Assembly: GCA_003224855.1 (NCBI GenBank)
Contig: QHZY01000004.1
Location: 1 to 48,477, forward strand
DNA: 48,477 bases
Origin: Acidobacteriota bacterium
Lineage (GTDB): Bacteria > Acidobacteriota > Terriglobia > Terriglobales > Acidobacteriaceae
Reading direction: 5' to 3'
A model generated the notes under the pieces. That model was given only the letters and a program-made list of their open reading frames with translations. It was not told where the DNA came from and did no database searches. A program made the position numbers and the translations under genes. Below, one piece after another: positions 1 through 10,100 of the stretch. Each line of letters starts with the position of its first letter. Within the stretch, counting starts at the first letter, position 1.

Positions 1-2
1 AC

Positions 3-404
3 GCAGACGCTCTGAAGGACAGCCTGCGCCCACGTAATGAGCGTTCGGGGCCATGTTTTAAAATTGCTGCCGACCCACGTCTCACCAGAGTGGGATATTG
101 GCTGCGCCGCTATAGCCTGGATGAATTGCCGCAGCTCTGGAATGTTTTCCGCGGCCACATGAGCCTGGTGGGTCCCCGGCCGCACCCGCTTGATGATTAT
201 CGGCAGTACCGTCTGGAGCATCTCAAACGGCTCGACGTCACCCCCGGCCTCACCGGCCTGTGGCAAGTCACCGCCAGGTCGAGCCCGTCTTTTCAGCACA
301 ATGTTGCTCTGGATCTCGCCTACATCGAACGCTGGAGCATTTGGCTTGATCTCCGGATTCTGCTTCGAACCGTAAAGGTCGTGTTCAGCGGGAGCGGAGC
401 GTGA
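3..404 (+). CDS. Polyprenyl-phosphate sugar-1-phosphate transferase, C-terminal fragment
   Basis: This is the C-terminal part of a bacterial sugar transferase (PF02397, WcaJ/WbaP type). Such enzymes start exopolysaccharide or O-antigen repeat units by moving a hexose-1-phosphate from a nucleotide sugar to undecaprenyl phosphate at the inner membrane. The reading frame is open from base 3, so the true start lies before the window. Diagnostic stretches are RRYSLDELPQLWNV, the basic-proline motif SLVGPRPHP, and the TPGLTGLWQV motif, in the family order. It ends with a four-base GTGA overlap into the next gene, which implies translational coupling. The sugar used cannot be read from this fragment. 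Family assignment is firm. Confidence 0.93.
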   Translation, partial: ADALKDSLRPRNERSGPCFKIAADPRLTRVGYWLRRYSLDELPQLWNVFRGHMSLVGPRPHPLDDYRQYRLEHLKRLDVTPGLTGLWQVTARSSPSFQHNVALDLAYIERWSIWLDLRILLRTVKVVFSGSGA

Positions 405-1735
405 GTAACATCGCGGCAGAAACCAACTACTCGCTGGCGAACTCGATAACCCAGCCCTTCTTGCTTGCTTCGAGCCGATTAGTGCAATTACTGCTGGCTT
501 TCCCTGCCCTGCTGTTCTTCGCATGTTTTGCGGCCATGCTGTTTCGCCCCCCAGACTTGCCGTTTCCTGCGGTCGATCATGTCGCATTCATAGTTCTCGT
601 AATTGCGGTCGTTCTGCGCGCACTAATCGTGGGCAAAAAAGTTTCAGTATCCGCCCAGGTCACAGTACCCCTGCTATGTCTGGTTGCACTTTCTTTCGCA
701 GCCGTTGTGGGTCAGCCATTTCGAGCCGAATCTTGGAGCGTCTGGGTAGCCAAATGGGTGGTGCCTCTCGCCTTCTACCTCATTGCCGGCTTCGTGTTTC
801 AGGACCGCGAGCAGCTCAAGCACCTGGAAGTGTTTCTGCTGTTGGTTCTTGCATATCTGGTTTTGACGGCGGTGTTTTTTATGTTCAATCTGAGGTCGCT
901 CATTTTCCCCGCTTTCATACTTGATGATTCCATCGGCATTCACGCTGACCGTGCCCGCGGGCCTTTCCTGCAGGCGGTGGCGAACGGCATGACCATCAAC
1001 ATCCTTGCACTGATAGCAGTCGATTCTTTTCGCCGGCACAGATTGGCTGGACTCACCGCAATCGTGCTTCTGGCGGGCGTGCCGCTGGCAATCTTTGCAA
1101 CGCTGACGCGGGCAGTATGGATCTGTTTTGCAATCTCAATCGCAGCATTGGCGTATTTGTCGCGAGACCATCGCGTACGCAGAGCGGTTCTGGCATTCGC
1201 TATGGCTGGTTTAGTGGCAGTCGGTTTATACCTTGCATGCAGCTCATCTTATTGCCGATACGGCGATCGGCTGGAGGAACGCAGCCCGGTTGACTTCCGG
1301 ATCGTAATGTTCCGTACCGGCCTGGAAATGTTCTTCGAAAAGCCATTGCTGGGTTGGAATGCGGGTGCTGTGCAGCCAGAACTCGCTGACCGCGTTACCG
1401 ATTTCCATCAACGGGAATACTTCTTTCACAACACTTATCTGGAAACTGCCGTCTATCACGGACTAGTCGGTCTCGCTCTATATCTCTGGTTAATTTTCGA
1501 TCTGTTTCGTGTCGGATCCAGACGGCACGCTCAGGCTGGCGACGGCATATTTCTCGATGCATCTTTTCGGCGGGTGTGGCCGGTGATTCTGACGGTGTAC
1601 CTGATCAATGCAAGCTTTGTGGTAATGAATTATCAGTTTGTGAATGCCCTGCTGTTCTCACTCGCCGGGATTCTGGCGGCACAGAACCGTACCGGCGGCT
1701 TTGCAGGCCTCCGTTCTTTAGCTCCAGCAACCTGA
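401..1735 (+). CDS. O-antigen ligase/polymerase-like membrane protein
   Basis: A 444-residue protein with about ten hydrophobic segments. A Wzy_C-type (PF04932) signature follows the large loop: a conserved Arg (DFRIVMFRTG), PLLGWNAG, then HNTYLETAVYHGLVGL. Proteins of this family either polymerise repeat units (Wzy) or ligate glycan to lipid (WaaL); sequence alone rarely tells which. Its position directly after an initiating sugar transferase and before glycosyltransferases suggests a polymerase for an extracellular polysaccharide. The GTG start overlaps the previous stop by four bases and has a GGGAG sequence upstream. The periplasmic loop between the last conserved Arg and the HN motif probably holds the active site, as in the family. 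Confidence 0.85.
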   Translation: MSNIAAETNYSLANSITQPFLLASSRLVQLLLAFPALLFFACFAAMLFRPPDLPFPAVDHVAFIVLVIAVVLRALIVGKKVSVSAQVTVPLLCLVALSFAAVVGQPFRAESWSVWVAKWVVPLAFYLIAGFVFQDREQLKHLEVFLLLVLAYLVLTAVFFMFNLRSLIFPAFILDDSIGIHADRARGPFLQAVANGMTINILALIAVDSFRRHRLAGLTAIVLLAGVPLAIFATLTRAVWICFAISIAALAYLSRDHRVRRAVLAFAMAGLVAVGLYLACSSSYCRYGDRLEERSPVDFRIVMFRTGLEMFFEKPLLGWNAGAVQPELADRVTDFHQREYFFHNTYLETAVYHGLVGLALYLWLIFDLFRVGSRRHAQAGDGIFLDASFRRVWPVILTVYLINASFVVMNYQFVNALLFSLAGILAAQNRTGGFAGLRSLAPAT

Positions 1736-1798
1736 GCCCTTCCCTTCATTTACGTCTTTTTCCAAATCAGGCCCCAGTATCTGGATTAGGGAGAATTT

Positions 1799-3025
1799 GT
1801 GAGCCGAATTGCATACCTTGCGAACCTGTTTCCCGTAGCCTCTGAGCCCTATGTGGCGGCGGAAATTCGGGCGCTGCGCGCGCGGGGTGCGCAAGTGATC
1901 GCGTGCAGTGTGCGCCATCCGTCAAGCGATGAAGAACGCGATGCTCTGAAGCAGCAGACTCTCTACTTCACTCATGTTCGCGCCCGGCTGATCTTTCGAT
2001 CATTGGCGCTGGCCGCAAAACATCGCCGCATTCTCGCAAATATCATCAAAGAAGCTTTCAGCGAGAAAAGTGCCCGCCTTTCCCGACGCTTGCGGGCTCT
2101 GGTTCACACCGCGCTGGGAATCTACTTTGCCGCCCTGATCGAAGATCGGGCCATTTGCCACGTCCACGTTCACCACGGATACTTTGCCTCCTGGATCGCC
2201 ATGGTAGCTGCCCGCGTGCTCAACATCTCCTACAGCATCACATTCCATGGATCGGACCTTCTGCTTCACGGCGCATTTCTAAAAACCAAGCTCGAGCATT
2301 GCAGGTTCTGCACTACCATCTCTGAGTTCAACCGCACCGTCCTGGTCTCTGCGCAGCCAACAACCGCTGAAAAGATTTTTATCTGCCGTATGGGCGTGAG
2401 GGTGCCGCATGCCGAACACTCCTCGAACGCCTACAACCCGCCGTTCTCGATTTTCGCTGCCGGGCGGCTACATCCGGTCAAAGATTTTGACTTTCTTCTC
2501 CGCGGGTGCCGCACACTGATCGACTCGGGCTTTGACTTCCGCTGCCGAATCGCGGGAGAGGGCAATGAGCGGAAGCATCTGGAGGAGTTGCTGGATCGAC
2601 TCAGCCTTCGAGATCACGTGACCTTGCTGGGGCAACAGTCCTCGATTCAGATGGAGGCGCACTACCGAATAGCCGACCTTCTGGTCCTGACCAGCAGGAG
2701 CGAAGGAATTCCGCTGGTGCTGATGGAAGCCATGGCGCGCCAGCAAATCGTGCTTGCGCCCCGCATCACCGGCATCCCGGAGTTAGTGATTGACGGAAAG
2801 ACTGGTTTTCTTTACGCGCCGGGCGATCTCGCCGACTTCGTCCGTAAGGTTCGCATGATCGAGAGATCTACCTGCTTCCTCCAGGCAATCCGCCGCGCCG
2901 CCAGCAATCATGTTGTTGCGCATTTCGAGCGGAAGAAGAACGTAGCGGGATTTTGCGACCTGCTGATCTCGCAGATCAGCGCCCAGAGCTTGCCGGAACC
3001 CTATGCGCATCCTGTACTGCAATAA
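1799..3025 (+). CDS. GT4 family glycosyltransferase
   Basis: A 408-residue GT-B fold enzyme, likely a retaining glycosyltransferase acting at the cytoplasmic face on a lipid-linked glycan. The N-terminal half is divergent, with HVHVHHGYFASWIAMVAA and FHGSDLL. The C-terminal half is clear GT4 (PF00534): FAAGRLHPVKDFDFLLRG, then SRSEGIPLVLMEAMA with the E-x7-E nucleotide-sugar binding pattern, then GKTGFLYAPGD. It resembles the colanic-acid WcaL-type group. The start is GTG at 1799 with AGGGAG nine bases upstream. Its last 23 bases overlap the next gene, so the two are probably translated together. Donor and acceptor are unknown. Confidence 0.9.
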   Translation: MSRIAYLANLFPVASEPYVAAEIRALRARGAQVIACSVRHPSSDEERDALKQQTLYFTHVRARLIFRSLALAAKHRRILANIIKEAFSEKSARLSRRLRALVHTALGIYFAALIEDRAICHVHVHHGYFASWIAMVAARVLNISYSITFHGSDLLLHGAFLKTKLEHCRFCTTISEFNRTVLVSAQPTTAEKIFICRMGVRVPHAEHSSNAYNPPFSIFAAGRLHPVKDFDFLLRGCRTLIDSGFDFRCRIAGEGNERKHLEELLDRLSLRDHVTLLGQQSSIQMEAHYRIADLLVLTSRSEGIPLVLMEAMARQQIVLAPRITGIPELVIDGKTGFLYAPGDLADFVRKVRMIERSTCFLQAIRRAASNHVVAHFERKKNVAGFCDLLISQISAQSLPEPYAHPVLQ

Positions 3026-5372
3026 ATACAATTACCGGTTCAGCGGAACTGAACAATATCTCTTCGATCTCATGGACGGCATGAGGGAGCACGGCCATGA
3101 CGTCGCGCTGTTTTCGTCAGCCGACCTTGCAGACGCAGCCGCGAACGGAAGTGGGCACCCCGCCAGCGCCAGCGGGAAGTTCGCGAGCTTTCTCACTCAG
3201 GCGCGGCAAGCTGGACGCGCCATATATTCCTGGCGCGCGCGCAAGTCGCTACGGCGGGTCATCGCCGAATTCCGCCCGCAGCTGGCTCACGTACGCAACA
3301 TTTACCACCACCTCTCGCCTTCCGTATTTTGGGAATTAAAAGCGCATCGCATTCCCGTCATCTATCACCTGAACGATTTCAAGCTGCTTTGCCCGAACTA
3401 CAACTTTGTTGCTAACAACAAAATCTGCGAGCGCTGTCACGGAGACCGTTTCTGGAATGTCGTGACGCAAGGCTGCTACCACGGCGGACGAGCCGCTGCG
3501 ACGGTTCTGGCGACAGAAGCGTTCCTGCACAAGTGGCTTAACACCTATGGCAACTGTGTCGACGTGTTCCTGGCTCCCAGCCAGTTCGTGAAATCGAAGC
3601 TGGAGCAATTCGGCTGGGGCTCGCAGCGAATCGAGGTGCTTCCTCATTTTCAGCGCATACCGGATTCCGTTTCCCCGTCATCGGCAGGCCACGGCGTTCT
3701 CTACTTTGGAAGATTGTCAGCGGAGAAGGGCCTTCACGATCTCTTGTCCGCGATGCACTCTGTGCCAACAATCGATTTAACCATCGCCGGGGACGGGTCG
3801 CAGCGAGGCGAACTCGAGCAACGAGTGCGGGCCGAGCGCCTTGATAACGTCCGCTTCGTCGGCCATCTCCAGGGTCACGAGTTGCAAAGGCTGATCGAAA
3901 ACTGCCGCTTCACCATCTTTCCGTCCCGGGCGTACGAGACGCTCGGTAAGAGCATTCTGGAATCCTACGCCCACGCCCGTACGGTCATCGCCTCAGACCT
4001 GGGATCGCGCCGTGAATTCGTCCGGCATCACGAAACCGGCCTGCTCTACGCAAGCGGCAATGCCGCGCAATTGGCTGGGGCCATTTCCTTCCTGCACTCC
4101 AATCCCGAACTGGCGGATGCCATGGCCAGCGCGGGCCGCAGCCTGCTGCGCACGCAACATTCCTTCGAATCACACTATGCACGGCTTCACGAGCTGTACC
4201 GCGAACTGATCGAAGCAGGCAAAGGTCGGCCGCGGGTGGCGTTCATCGGCGGCCGGGGGATCGGTTCCAAATATAGCGGGATTGAAACTTTCTATGAACA
4301 AGCCGGCCAGCGTTTGGTGAACAGAGGTTGCGAGGTGACGGCCTATTGCCGGAAACACTTCACTCCGGCCATCGAAACCTGCAAAGGAATAAAGATCGTG
4401 CGCCTTCCCTCTATACAATCCAAACACCTGGACAGCTTCACGCACACGCTGCTCAGCACGGCCCACGCCATGGCCTCCGACTGCGACATTGTCCATTATC
4501 AGTGCCTCGGTCCCGCACTGTTTTCGTTTCTGCCGCGCCTCTTCGGAAAGAAAACTGTTGTTACCGTGCAAGGGCTCGATTGGCAGAGGAAAAAATGGGG
4601 GTGGTTCGCTGCTCGCATCTTGCGATTGGGCGAGTATGCTTCAGCGAAGTTCCCCACCAAGACGGTAGTAGTTTCCCATGTGCTGCAGAACCATTACGAA
4701 TCGGTTTACGGCCGTCGCCCGATGTTTATACCCAACGGAACTGCGCTGCGCTATCCAAAAGACTCCCACATGCTTGGTGAATGGAATCTGCAGCCGAATC
4801 GCTACCTGCTCTACATGGGCAGGCTTTCACCCGAAAAAAATTGCGAGATGCTGATCGACGCGTACAACCGCCTCGGCTCTTCCATACCCCTGGTGTTGGC
4901 CGGCGGGTCGACTCGCGACGATAATTACGTTCGCAAGCTGCGGGCGAAAGCCTCTCATTCTGTACGCTTCCTCGGCTGGGTGAGCGGTCCCGCCTTGGAT
5001 GAATTGTTGACCCATGCGATGTTGTTTGTCCTTCCTTCCGATCTGGAAGGTCTATCGCTCGCTTTGCTGGACGCTATGGCGGCCGCGAGATGCGTGTTGG
5101 CCAGCGACATCCCGGAAAATCGCGAGGCCATGGGAACCGCCGGATTCACGTTCGAAGCAGGCAACAGCATGGACCTTACTCGCATGCTTGCCACCCTGCT
5201 CCATGATCACGACGCTCGCCTTCAGGCCGGCACTCTCGCCCGACAACGCGCTCGCGAACTCTACATGTGGGATGACGTCGTAGAGAAACTCCACAGGCTT
5301 TATCTCTCCCTCGCGTCTATCGGTTCGGCCGAACTTCAGGACGAGCCGCATCGCCGAAGCTCTGCTGCCTGA
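3003..5372 (+). CDS. Two-domain glycosyltransferase (GT4-GT4 fusion)
   Basis: A 789-residue protein made of two complete GT4 modules in one frame. Module 1 (about 1-405) has the N-terminal acceptor domain with GTEQYLFDLM and the donor domain with LYFGRLSAEKGLHDLL and SRAYETLGKSILES. Module 2 (about 413-770) starts with VAFIGGRGIGSKYSGIETF, typical of DUF1972-type rhamnosyl- or glucosyltransferases, and has LYMGRLSPEKNCEMLI and SDLEGLSLALLDAMA. Most relatives are single-domain proteins of about 380-400 residues, so this is a natural fusion or a joined gene pair. It likely adds two successive sugars to the repeat unit. Module 1 has four cysteines near residues 136-160, an uncommon feature for this fold. 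It is coupled to the upstream GT4 by overlap. Confidence 0.88.
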   Translation: MRILYCNKYNYRFSGTEQYLFDLMDGMREHGHDVALFSSADLADAAANGSGHPASASGKFASFLTQARQAGRAIYSWRARKSLRRVIAEFRPQLAHVRNIYHHLSPSVFWELKAHRIPVIYHLNDFKLLCPNYNFVANNKICERCHGDRFWNVVTQGCYHGGRAAATVLATEAFLHKWLNTYGNCVDVFLAPSQFVKSKLEQFGWGSQRIEVLPHFQRIPDSVSPSSAGHGVLYFGRLSAEKGLHDLLSAMHSVPTIDLTIAGDGSQRGELEQRVRAERLDNVRFVGHLQGHELQRLIENCRFTIFPSRAYETLGKSILESYAHARTVIASDLGSRREFVRHHETGLLYASGNAAQLAGAISFLHSNPELADAMASAGRSLLRTQHSFESHYARLHELYRELIEAGKGRPRVAFIGGRGIGSKYSGIETFYEQAGQRLVNRGCEVTAYCRKHFTPAIETCKGIKIVRLPSIQSKHLDSFTHTLLSTAHAMASDCDIVHYQCLGPALFSFLPRLFGKKTVVTVQGLDWQRKKWGWFAARILRLGEYASAKFPTKTVVVSHVLQNHYESVYGRRPMFIPNGTALRYPKDSHMLGEWNLQPNRYLLYMGRLSPEKNCEMLIDAYNRLGSSIPLVLAGGSTRDDNYVRKLRAKASHSVRFLGWVSGPALDELLTHAMLFVLPSDLEGLSLALLDAMAAARCVLASDIPENREAMGTAGFTFEAGNSMDLTRMLATLLHDHDARLQAGTLARQRARELYMWDDVVEKLHRLYLSLASIGSAELQDEPHRRSSAA

Positions 5373-5443
5373 TAAGCGCTCTGTTTCTGCTAATTGCCGG
5401 TCGAAATTGCAGGACATTATTTACAATCGTATGCTGACCCTAC

Positions 5444-6297
5444 ATGCAACCCACCATTCTGGTTACTGGCGGCGCGGGCTTCATCGGATCGAACTTCACC
5501 CTGCAATGGATTGCCGAAGAAAAAACGCCGCTCATTAACTTCGATAAGCTTACTTACGCCGGAAATCCTGAAAATCTGCGCAGCCTCATCAGCGAGCCTC
5601 TCTATTCTTTTCACCAGGGAGACATATGTGACCGCGAGAGCTTTCGTTCTCTCTTGAAGGAGGCCGCGCCGCGAGCAATCGTTCATTTCGCAGCGGAAAG
5701 CCACGTAGACCGCTCCATCCGCGGTCCTGATGATTTCATCCGTACTAACATCGATGGGACCTTCAGCCTGGTTGAAGAAGCAAGGGCTTACTGGGCGGAA
5801 CTCTCCGCCTCTGAGCAGCAGGCATTCCGTTTCCTGCACGTGTCCACGGATGAAGTCTACGGATCGCTAGGCCCCCAGGACGCGCCATTTCATGAGAGCA
5901 GCACGTACGCGCCCAACAGCCCGTACTCGGCTTCCAAAGCTGGTGCGGACCATCTGGTGCGCGCTTATCACCACACGTATGCGCTTCCGACTTTGACAAC
6001 TAATTGCTCAAATAATTACGGTCCTTACCAGTTTCCATTCTTGACGAGATTTCTGCCAATGATCCCGTGGTTCCTCACAAGCAACTCATCACTTTTGTGA
6101 AGGACCGTCCTGGACACGACCGGCGTTACGCCATCGATTCCCGTAAGATTCGGCGCGAACTGGGATGGAATCCGAAGGAAACTTTCACCAGCGGTCTGCG
6201 AAAAACCGTCGAATGGTATCTGGCGAATGATCCCTGGGCGCAACACGTTATGAACGGAAGTTACCGCAATTGGATTGCAACCCAGTATTCTTCTTAA
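5444..6297 (+). pseudogene. rfbB: dTDP-glucose 4,6-dehydratase, internally deleted and frameshifted
   Basis: RmlB/RfbB converts dTDP-glucose to dTDP-4-keto-6-deoxyglucose in dTDP-L-rhamnose synthesis. The N-terminal 198 residues are normal: NAD motif TGGAGFIG, catalytic STDEVYG (residues 134-140) and YSASK (Y161, K165). After NNYGPYQFP the frame changes near 6036. In the other frame the sequence runs ILDE, then [20 protein letters not shown] and a normal C-terminus to the stop at 6297. In intact homologues, as I recall them, about 70 residues separate these two parts. So about 210 bp are missing, with length equal to 1 modulo 3. Read as it stands, translation stops at 6100 after 218 residues and lacks the substrate-binding C-terminal part. 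It is either a true pseudogene or an assembly deletion. Confidence 0.9.
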
Positions 6298-6306
6298 CGG
6301 CCATCT

Positions 6307-7146
6307 ATGCGCATAATCGTTTTCGGTGCGAACGGCCTGTTGGGCAGGGCGCTTATAAGTACCTGGCAGGGTGACCAGGTCACCGGCCTCACTCGTGCCG
6401 ATGCCGATATTCGAAATCTTGAGCAGGTGCAGAATAGTTTCCACCGTTTCAAGCCTGAGTGGGCGGTGCTGGCGGCCGCTTACACCGACGTTGACGGATG
6501 TGAGACCAATCCCGAGCTCGCCTTCGCGGTTAATTCACAAGGCGCTGCGAACGTCGCCTCTGCCGCGCGCGACCACAACGCTCGCTTGCTGTTCGTGAGC
6601 ACCGACTACGTTTTCGATGGATTGAAAACTAGCCCTTACCTGGCTTCGGACGCGCGCGCCCCGCGCAGCATTTACGGAAAATCAAAAGCCCAGGGAGAAA
6701 TAAAGATCAGCGAAATTCTTCCGCACTGCTGCATAGTGCGCACTTCGTGGCTGTTTGGGCTGGGCGGACGCTGCTTTCCGGATACTATTCTGCGCCTTGC
6801 ATCCACTCGCCCGGAGGTCGCGGTGGTCACTGATCAGCGAGGCTGCCCCACTTACAATCATGATCTGGCGTCTTCTATCGCGCAACTCTGCCGTGCCGAG
6901 GCGAGCGGAGTCATTCACGCCACCAATGCGGGAGAATGTACCTGGTTCGACTTCGCGTCAGAAATCATAAACATCAGCGGGCTCAAAACTAATATTCGTC
7001 CGACCAACAGTGACGAATTCAAGCGCCCGGCCGAACGTCCCAGATACTCGGTGCTCTCTCCCGCAAGCCTGCACGCTTACGGAATCAACTTGCCGTCCTG
7101 GCAGGACGCGCTCCGGCGCTACATCGCTGCGCGGTCACCCCTCTAG
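6307..7146 (+). CDS. rfbD: dTDP-4-dehydrorhamnose reductase
   Basis: A 279-residue SDR-family enzyme (RmlD/RfbD, PF04321) that reduces dTDP-4-dehydro-L-rhamnose to dTDP-L-rhamnose with NAD(P)H. The cofactor motif is VFGANGLLG at residues 5-13; STDYVFDG follows at 98-105, and the catalytic pair is Y123 and K127 in YGKSK. Length is normal for the family. It starts nine bases after the broken rfbB. The rfbA and rfbC genes needed for the full pathway are not in this window, so they lie upstream or elsewhere. Its stop codon shares four bases with the stop of the convergent gene on the other strand. Confidence 0.95.
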   Translation: MRIIVFGANGLLGRALISTWQGDQVTGLTRADADIRNLEQVQNSFHRFKPEWAVLAAAYTDVDGCETNPELAFAVNSQGAANVASAARDHNARLLFVSTDYVFDGLKTSPYLASDARAPRSIYGKSKAQGEIKISEILPHCCIVRTSWLFGLGGRCFPDTILRLASTRPEVAVVTDQRGCPTYNHDLASSIAQLCRAEASGVIHATNAGECTWFDFASEIINISGLKTNIRPTNSDEFKRPAERPRYSVLSPASLHAYGINLPSWQDALRRYIAARSPL

Positions 7147-10100
7147 TCGTCTCCGGCAGCCTTTTCCGTTTCGCGCCAGCTGGGCGCCAGTGACGAAATT
7201 CGCCCCGCATCTACTTCTTTCAATCCGGCGTGCTTCAGCTTTCGATTCAGCTCGGCTACATCCTGAGCCCGCATTTTCTTCCATGCTCCCACCTGCTGCT
7301 CCAACGTTTCCTGCACTTTTTGAAACATGGCAGCTTGCGAAGCGATGGGCGCAGCATCGGCACTGTCAATGGTTTCAAGCAGATTCGTAAGCGCCACATT
7401 CAATCGGCTGAAACTTCGGCCCTCATTTGAGCTCAAGAAAGTTGAGCCTTCCTTGGACCCTTGCAGCTCCGCAGCTCTCTGGTCCAACTGGCGAATTGCC
7501 GCCTTGACTTGATCGTCGCCGGCTTCTTTGAAAGCCGCTTGCAGCTGTTCGCGCAAGCCAACCACCTGCCTCAGCGCATCGAACGATTGCTGCATTACAG
7601 CTGCAATCCTCGACTCGAGTTCAAACTGCGATCGCAACTGTTCGGCGGAGGTTTTCACTCGCGGATCCATCCGGATCTCGAGCGGCTGGGTTGATACTGC
7701 ACTGTCCACGGTCAATTTGACCGAATAGGTTCCAGGTAGAGCCGACGGCCCAAGCGGGTATCGTGGAGTGTCGCGATAAATCGCGGAGATTGGAAACTCG
7801 CGCGCAATCGAGGCCGGCGGTGGATAGTGCAGGTCCCACACCAAACGATGCATTCCCGGACCCGCGTTGACCATTTGCCGCGGCCTGATCCAATAGGCCG
7901 GAATGTTCAGCTCTTGATGGTTGAGGGCTTCCGGCTGGTCTCCGCTCGCGAAGCGCCTGACCAGTTTTCCAGTCCCATCGTAAATCTCGATGGTCACAGA
8001 TCCTGCGGCGTTTTTCAGAACGTAATCGATCATTGCGCCGTCCGGCGGATTCTTTCCCGCGGGTTCTTCCGGAGGCAGCGGCGTGTCAGTATTGTTGTTT
8101 CGGCGGACTCGGTAAGTCAGCTGCGGCTTTAACAGAGTGGCTGAATTCGCAGTAAGCGGAAGCTGTCGCAGCGGTGTGATGTTGTCCAGAATCCAGAACG
8201 ACCTGCCATGTGTGCCGACGACTATATCGTCTCCGTGGACTACCAGATCTCGAATGGAAGTAGCAGGCAGATTTTGCCGTAGCGGCTCCCAGTGATCGCC
8301 ATCATCGGTTGAAAAGTAAACTGTCTTCTCCGTCCCCGTAAACAACAAGCCTTTCCGTTCCGGGTCTTCCCGCACGGTATTCACCGGTTCATCATCTGGA
8401 ATGCCTTGAACAATGTGCCGCCAGCTCCGCCCGCCATCGTGCGTGCGATAGATGTGCGGATGCAGATCGTCCAGGCGAAAACGATTCACTGCGGCATACG
8501 CGGTTCCACTGTCGAAGTGAGAAGCATCCATCTGCGCCAGTTTGCTCCATGGGGTCAACTCGGATGGAGTAACATTCGTCCAGCTTTTTCCGCCGTCCCG
8601 CGTCACCTGGATCTGACCATCATCGGTGCCAATCCAGATCAGCTTCACATCTTTCGGTGAAGGCGCGATGGAATAGATCACCCCTCGATGCCGGCCCTGT
8701 GCAGGATCAGATTTCACAAACACACCCAGGCTGGCGGGCGATCCTGGATCAGGACGAGTCAGGTCAGGGCTGATGATTTGCCAGGTCATTCCGCCATCAC
8801 TGGTTTCAAACAACACATTCGATCCCAGTAAGAGCACATGGGGATTGGCCGGAGAAAAGATCAGGGGCGCAGTGCGGTTGAACCTGAACTCACCGGTACG
8901 CAGCGCCACTGGAGAAACATCCTGCGTCTGCCCGGTAGTGCGATCGAATCTGGTTACCTTGCCGCCGTAAATCAGATTGGGATTCAGCGGATCCGGCGCG
9001 ACATAACCGTATTCCTCCACGCCCACCGGATACCAGTCACGAAAAGTGATCTCGCCGAAATCGCTGCGGCTGGCCGTGCCCACACTGCCGCTCTCCTGCT
9101 GTCCGCCATAAACCCAGTATGGAAATTGGCTGTCGGTGATCACGTGATAGAACTGCGCGGTGGGCTGGTTGTACCACGAGCTCCAGGTCTGGCCGCCGTT
9201 CACGCTGATGGTCGCGCCCTGATCGACAGCCAGGGCGATGACCTGCGGATTTTCCGGGTTGATCCAGACGGTATGGTAATCGTCGCCGCCGGGAGCACCC
9301 TTAATGGCGGTGAAAGTTGCGCCGCCATCATCCGATCGATAGGTGGAGATGTTCGCAATCAAGATTGCGTTCTCATTTTTCGGATTCACCTGCACGCAGG
9401 CGAAGTCGTCCCCACGTCCCCAGATTCTCGGATCGTTGTTGATCAGCTTCCAGTTCTCTCCAGCATCCTCTGAACGATACAGTCCACCGCGCTCCGGCGC
9501 GTCAACCAGCGCATAGAGCCGGCTTGGGTTGGTCGGTGCCGCCGCAAATCCAATCCTTCCCACATGGTCTTCCCAGGTGGGCAATCCATTCGTTAATTGC
9601 CGCCAGGTGTTTCCTCCATCGGTAGACTTATAGAGGCCGCTGCCCGGCCCTGAATATCCGCCGCTGGTTGTCCAGGGGGGGCGCCGCGATGCCCACATAT
9701 CTGCATAGATAACGCGCGGGTCTTTGGGATCGAAAGCCAGCGCAATCGCGCCCGTGTCTTCATCCTTATACAGAACCTTTTCCCAGGATTTTCCTCCATC
9801 CGTGGAACGGAACACGCCACGCTCCGCATTGGGCCCATAAGGATGACCAAGCACTGCCACGAACACCCGATCGGGGTCGTGCGGATCGACAATGATGGCC
9901 CCAACCTGCTGTCCATCGCGCAGGCCGAGATGTTGCCAGCTCCGGCCTCCATCAGTCGATTTGTAAATTCCATTTCCAACCGAGAGATCAGGGCGCCGCA
10001 GGCCTTCGCCGCTGCCCGCGTAGATCACATCGGGATTTGATGGTGCAATGGCCAGCGCGCCAATGCTCCCGGTCGGCTGATCATCGAAAATCGGATTCCA

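Noticed and set aside
7141-7146. Four-base overlap of convergent stop codons (rfbD and the BNR gene)
   Set aside because: Real, but convergent stop overlaps are common in dense genomes and carry no special meaning by themselves.
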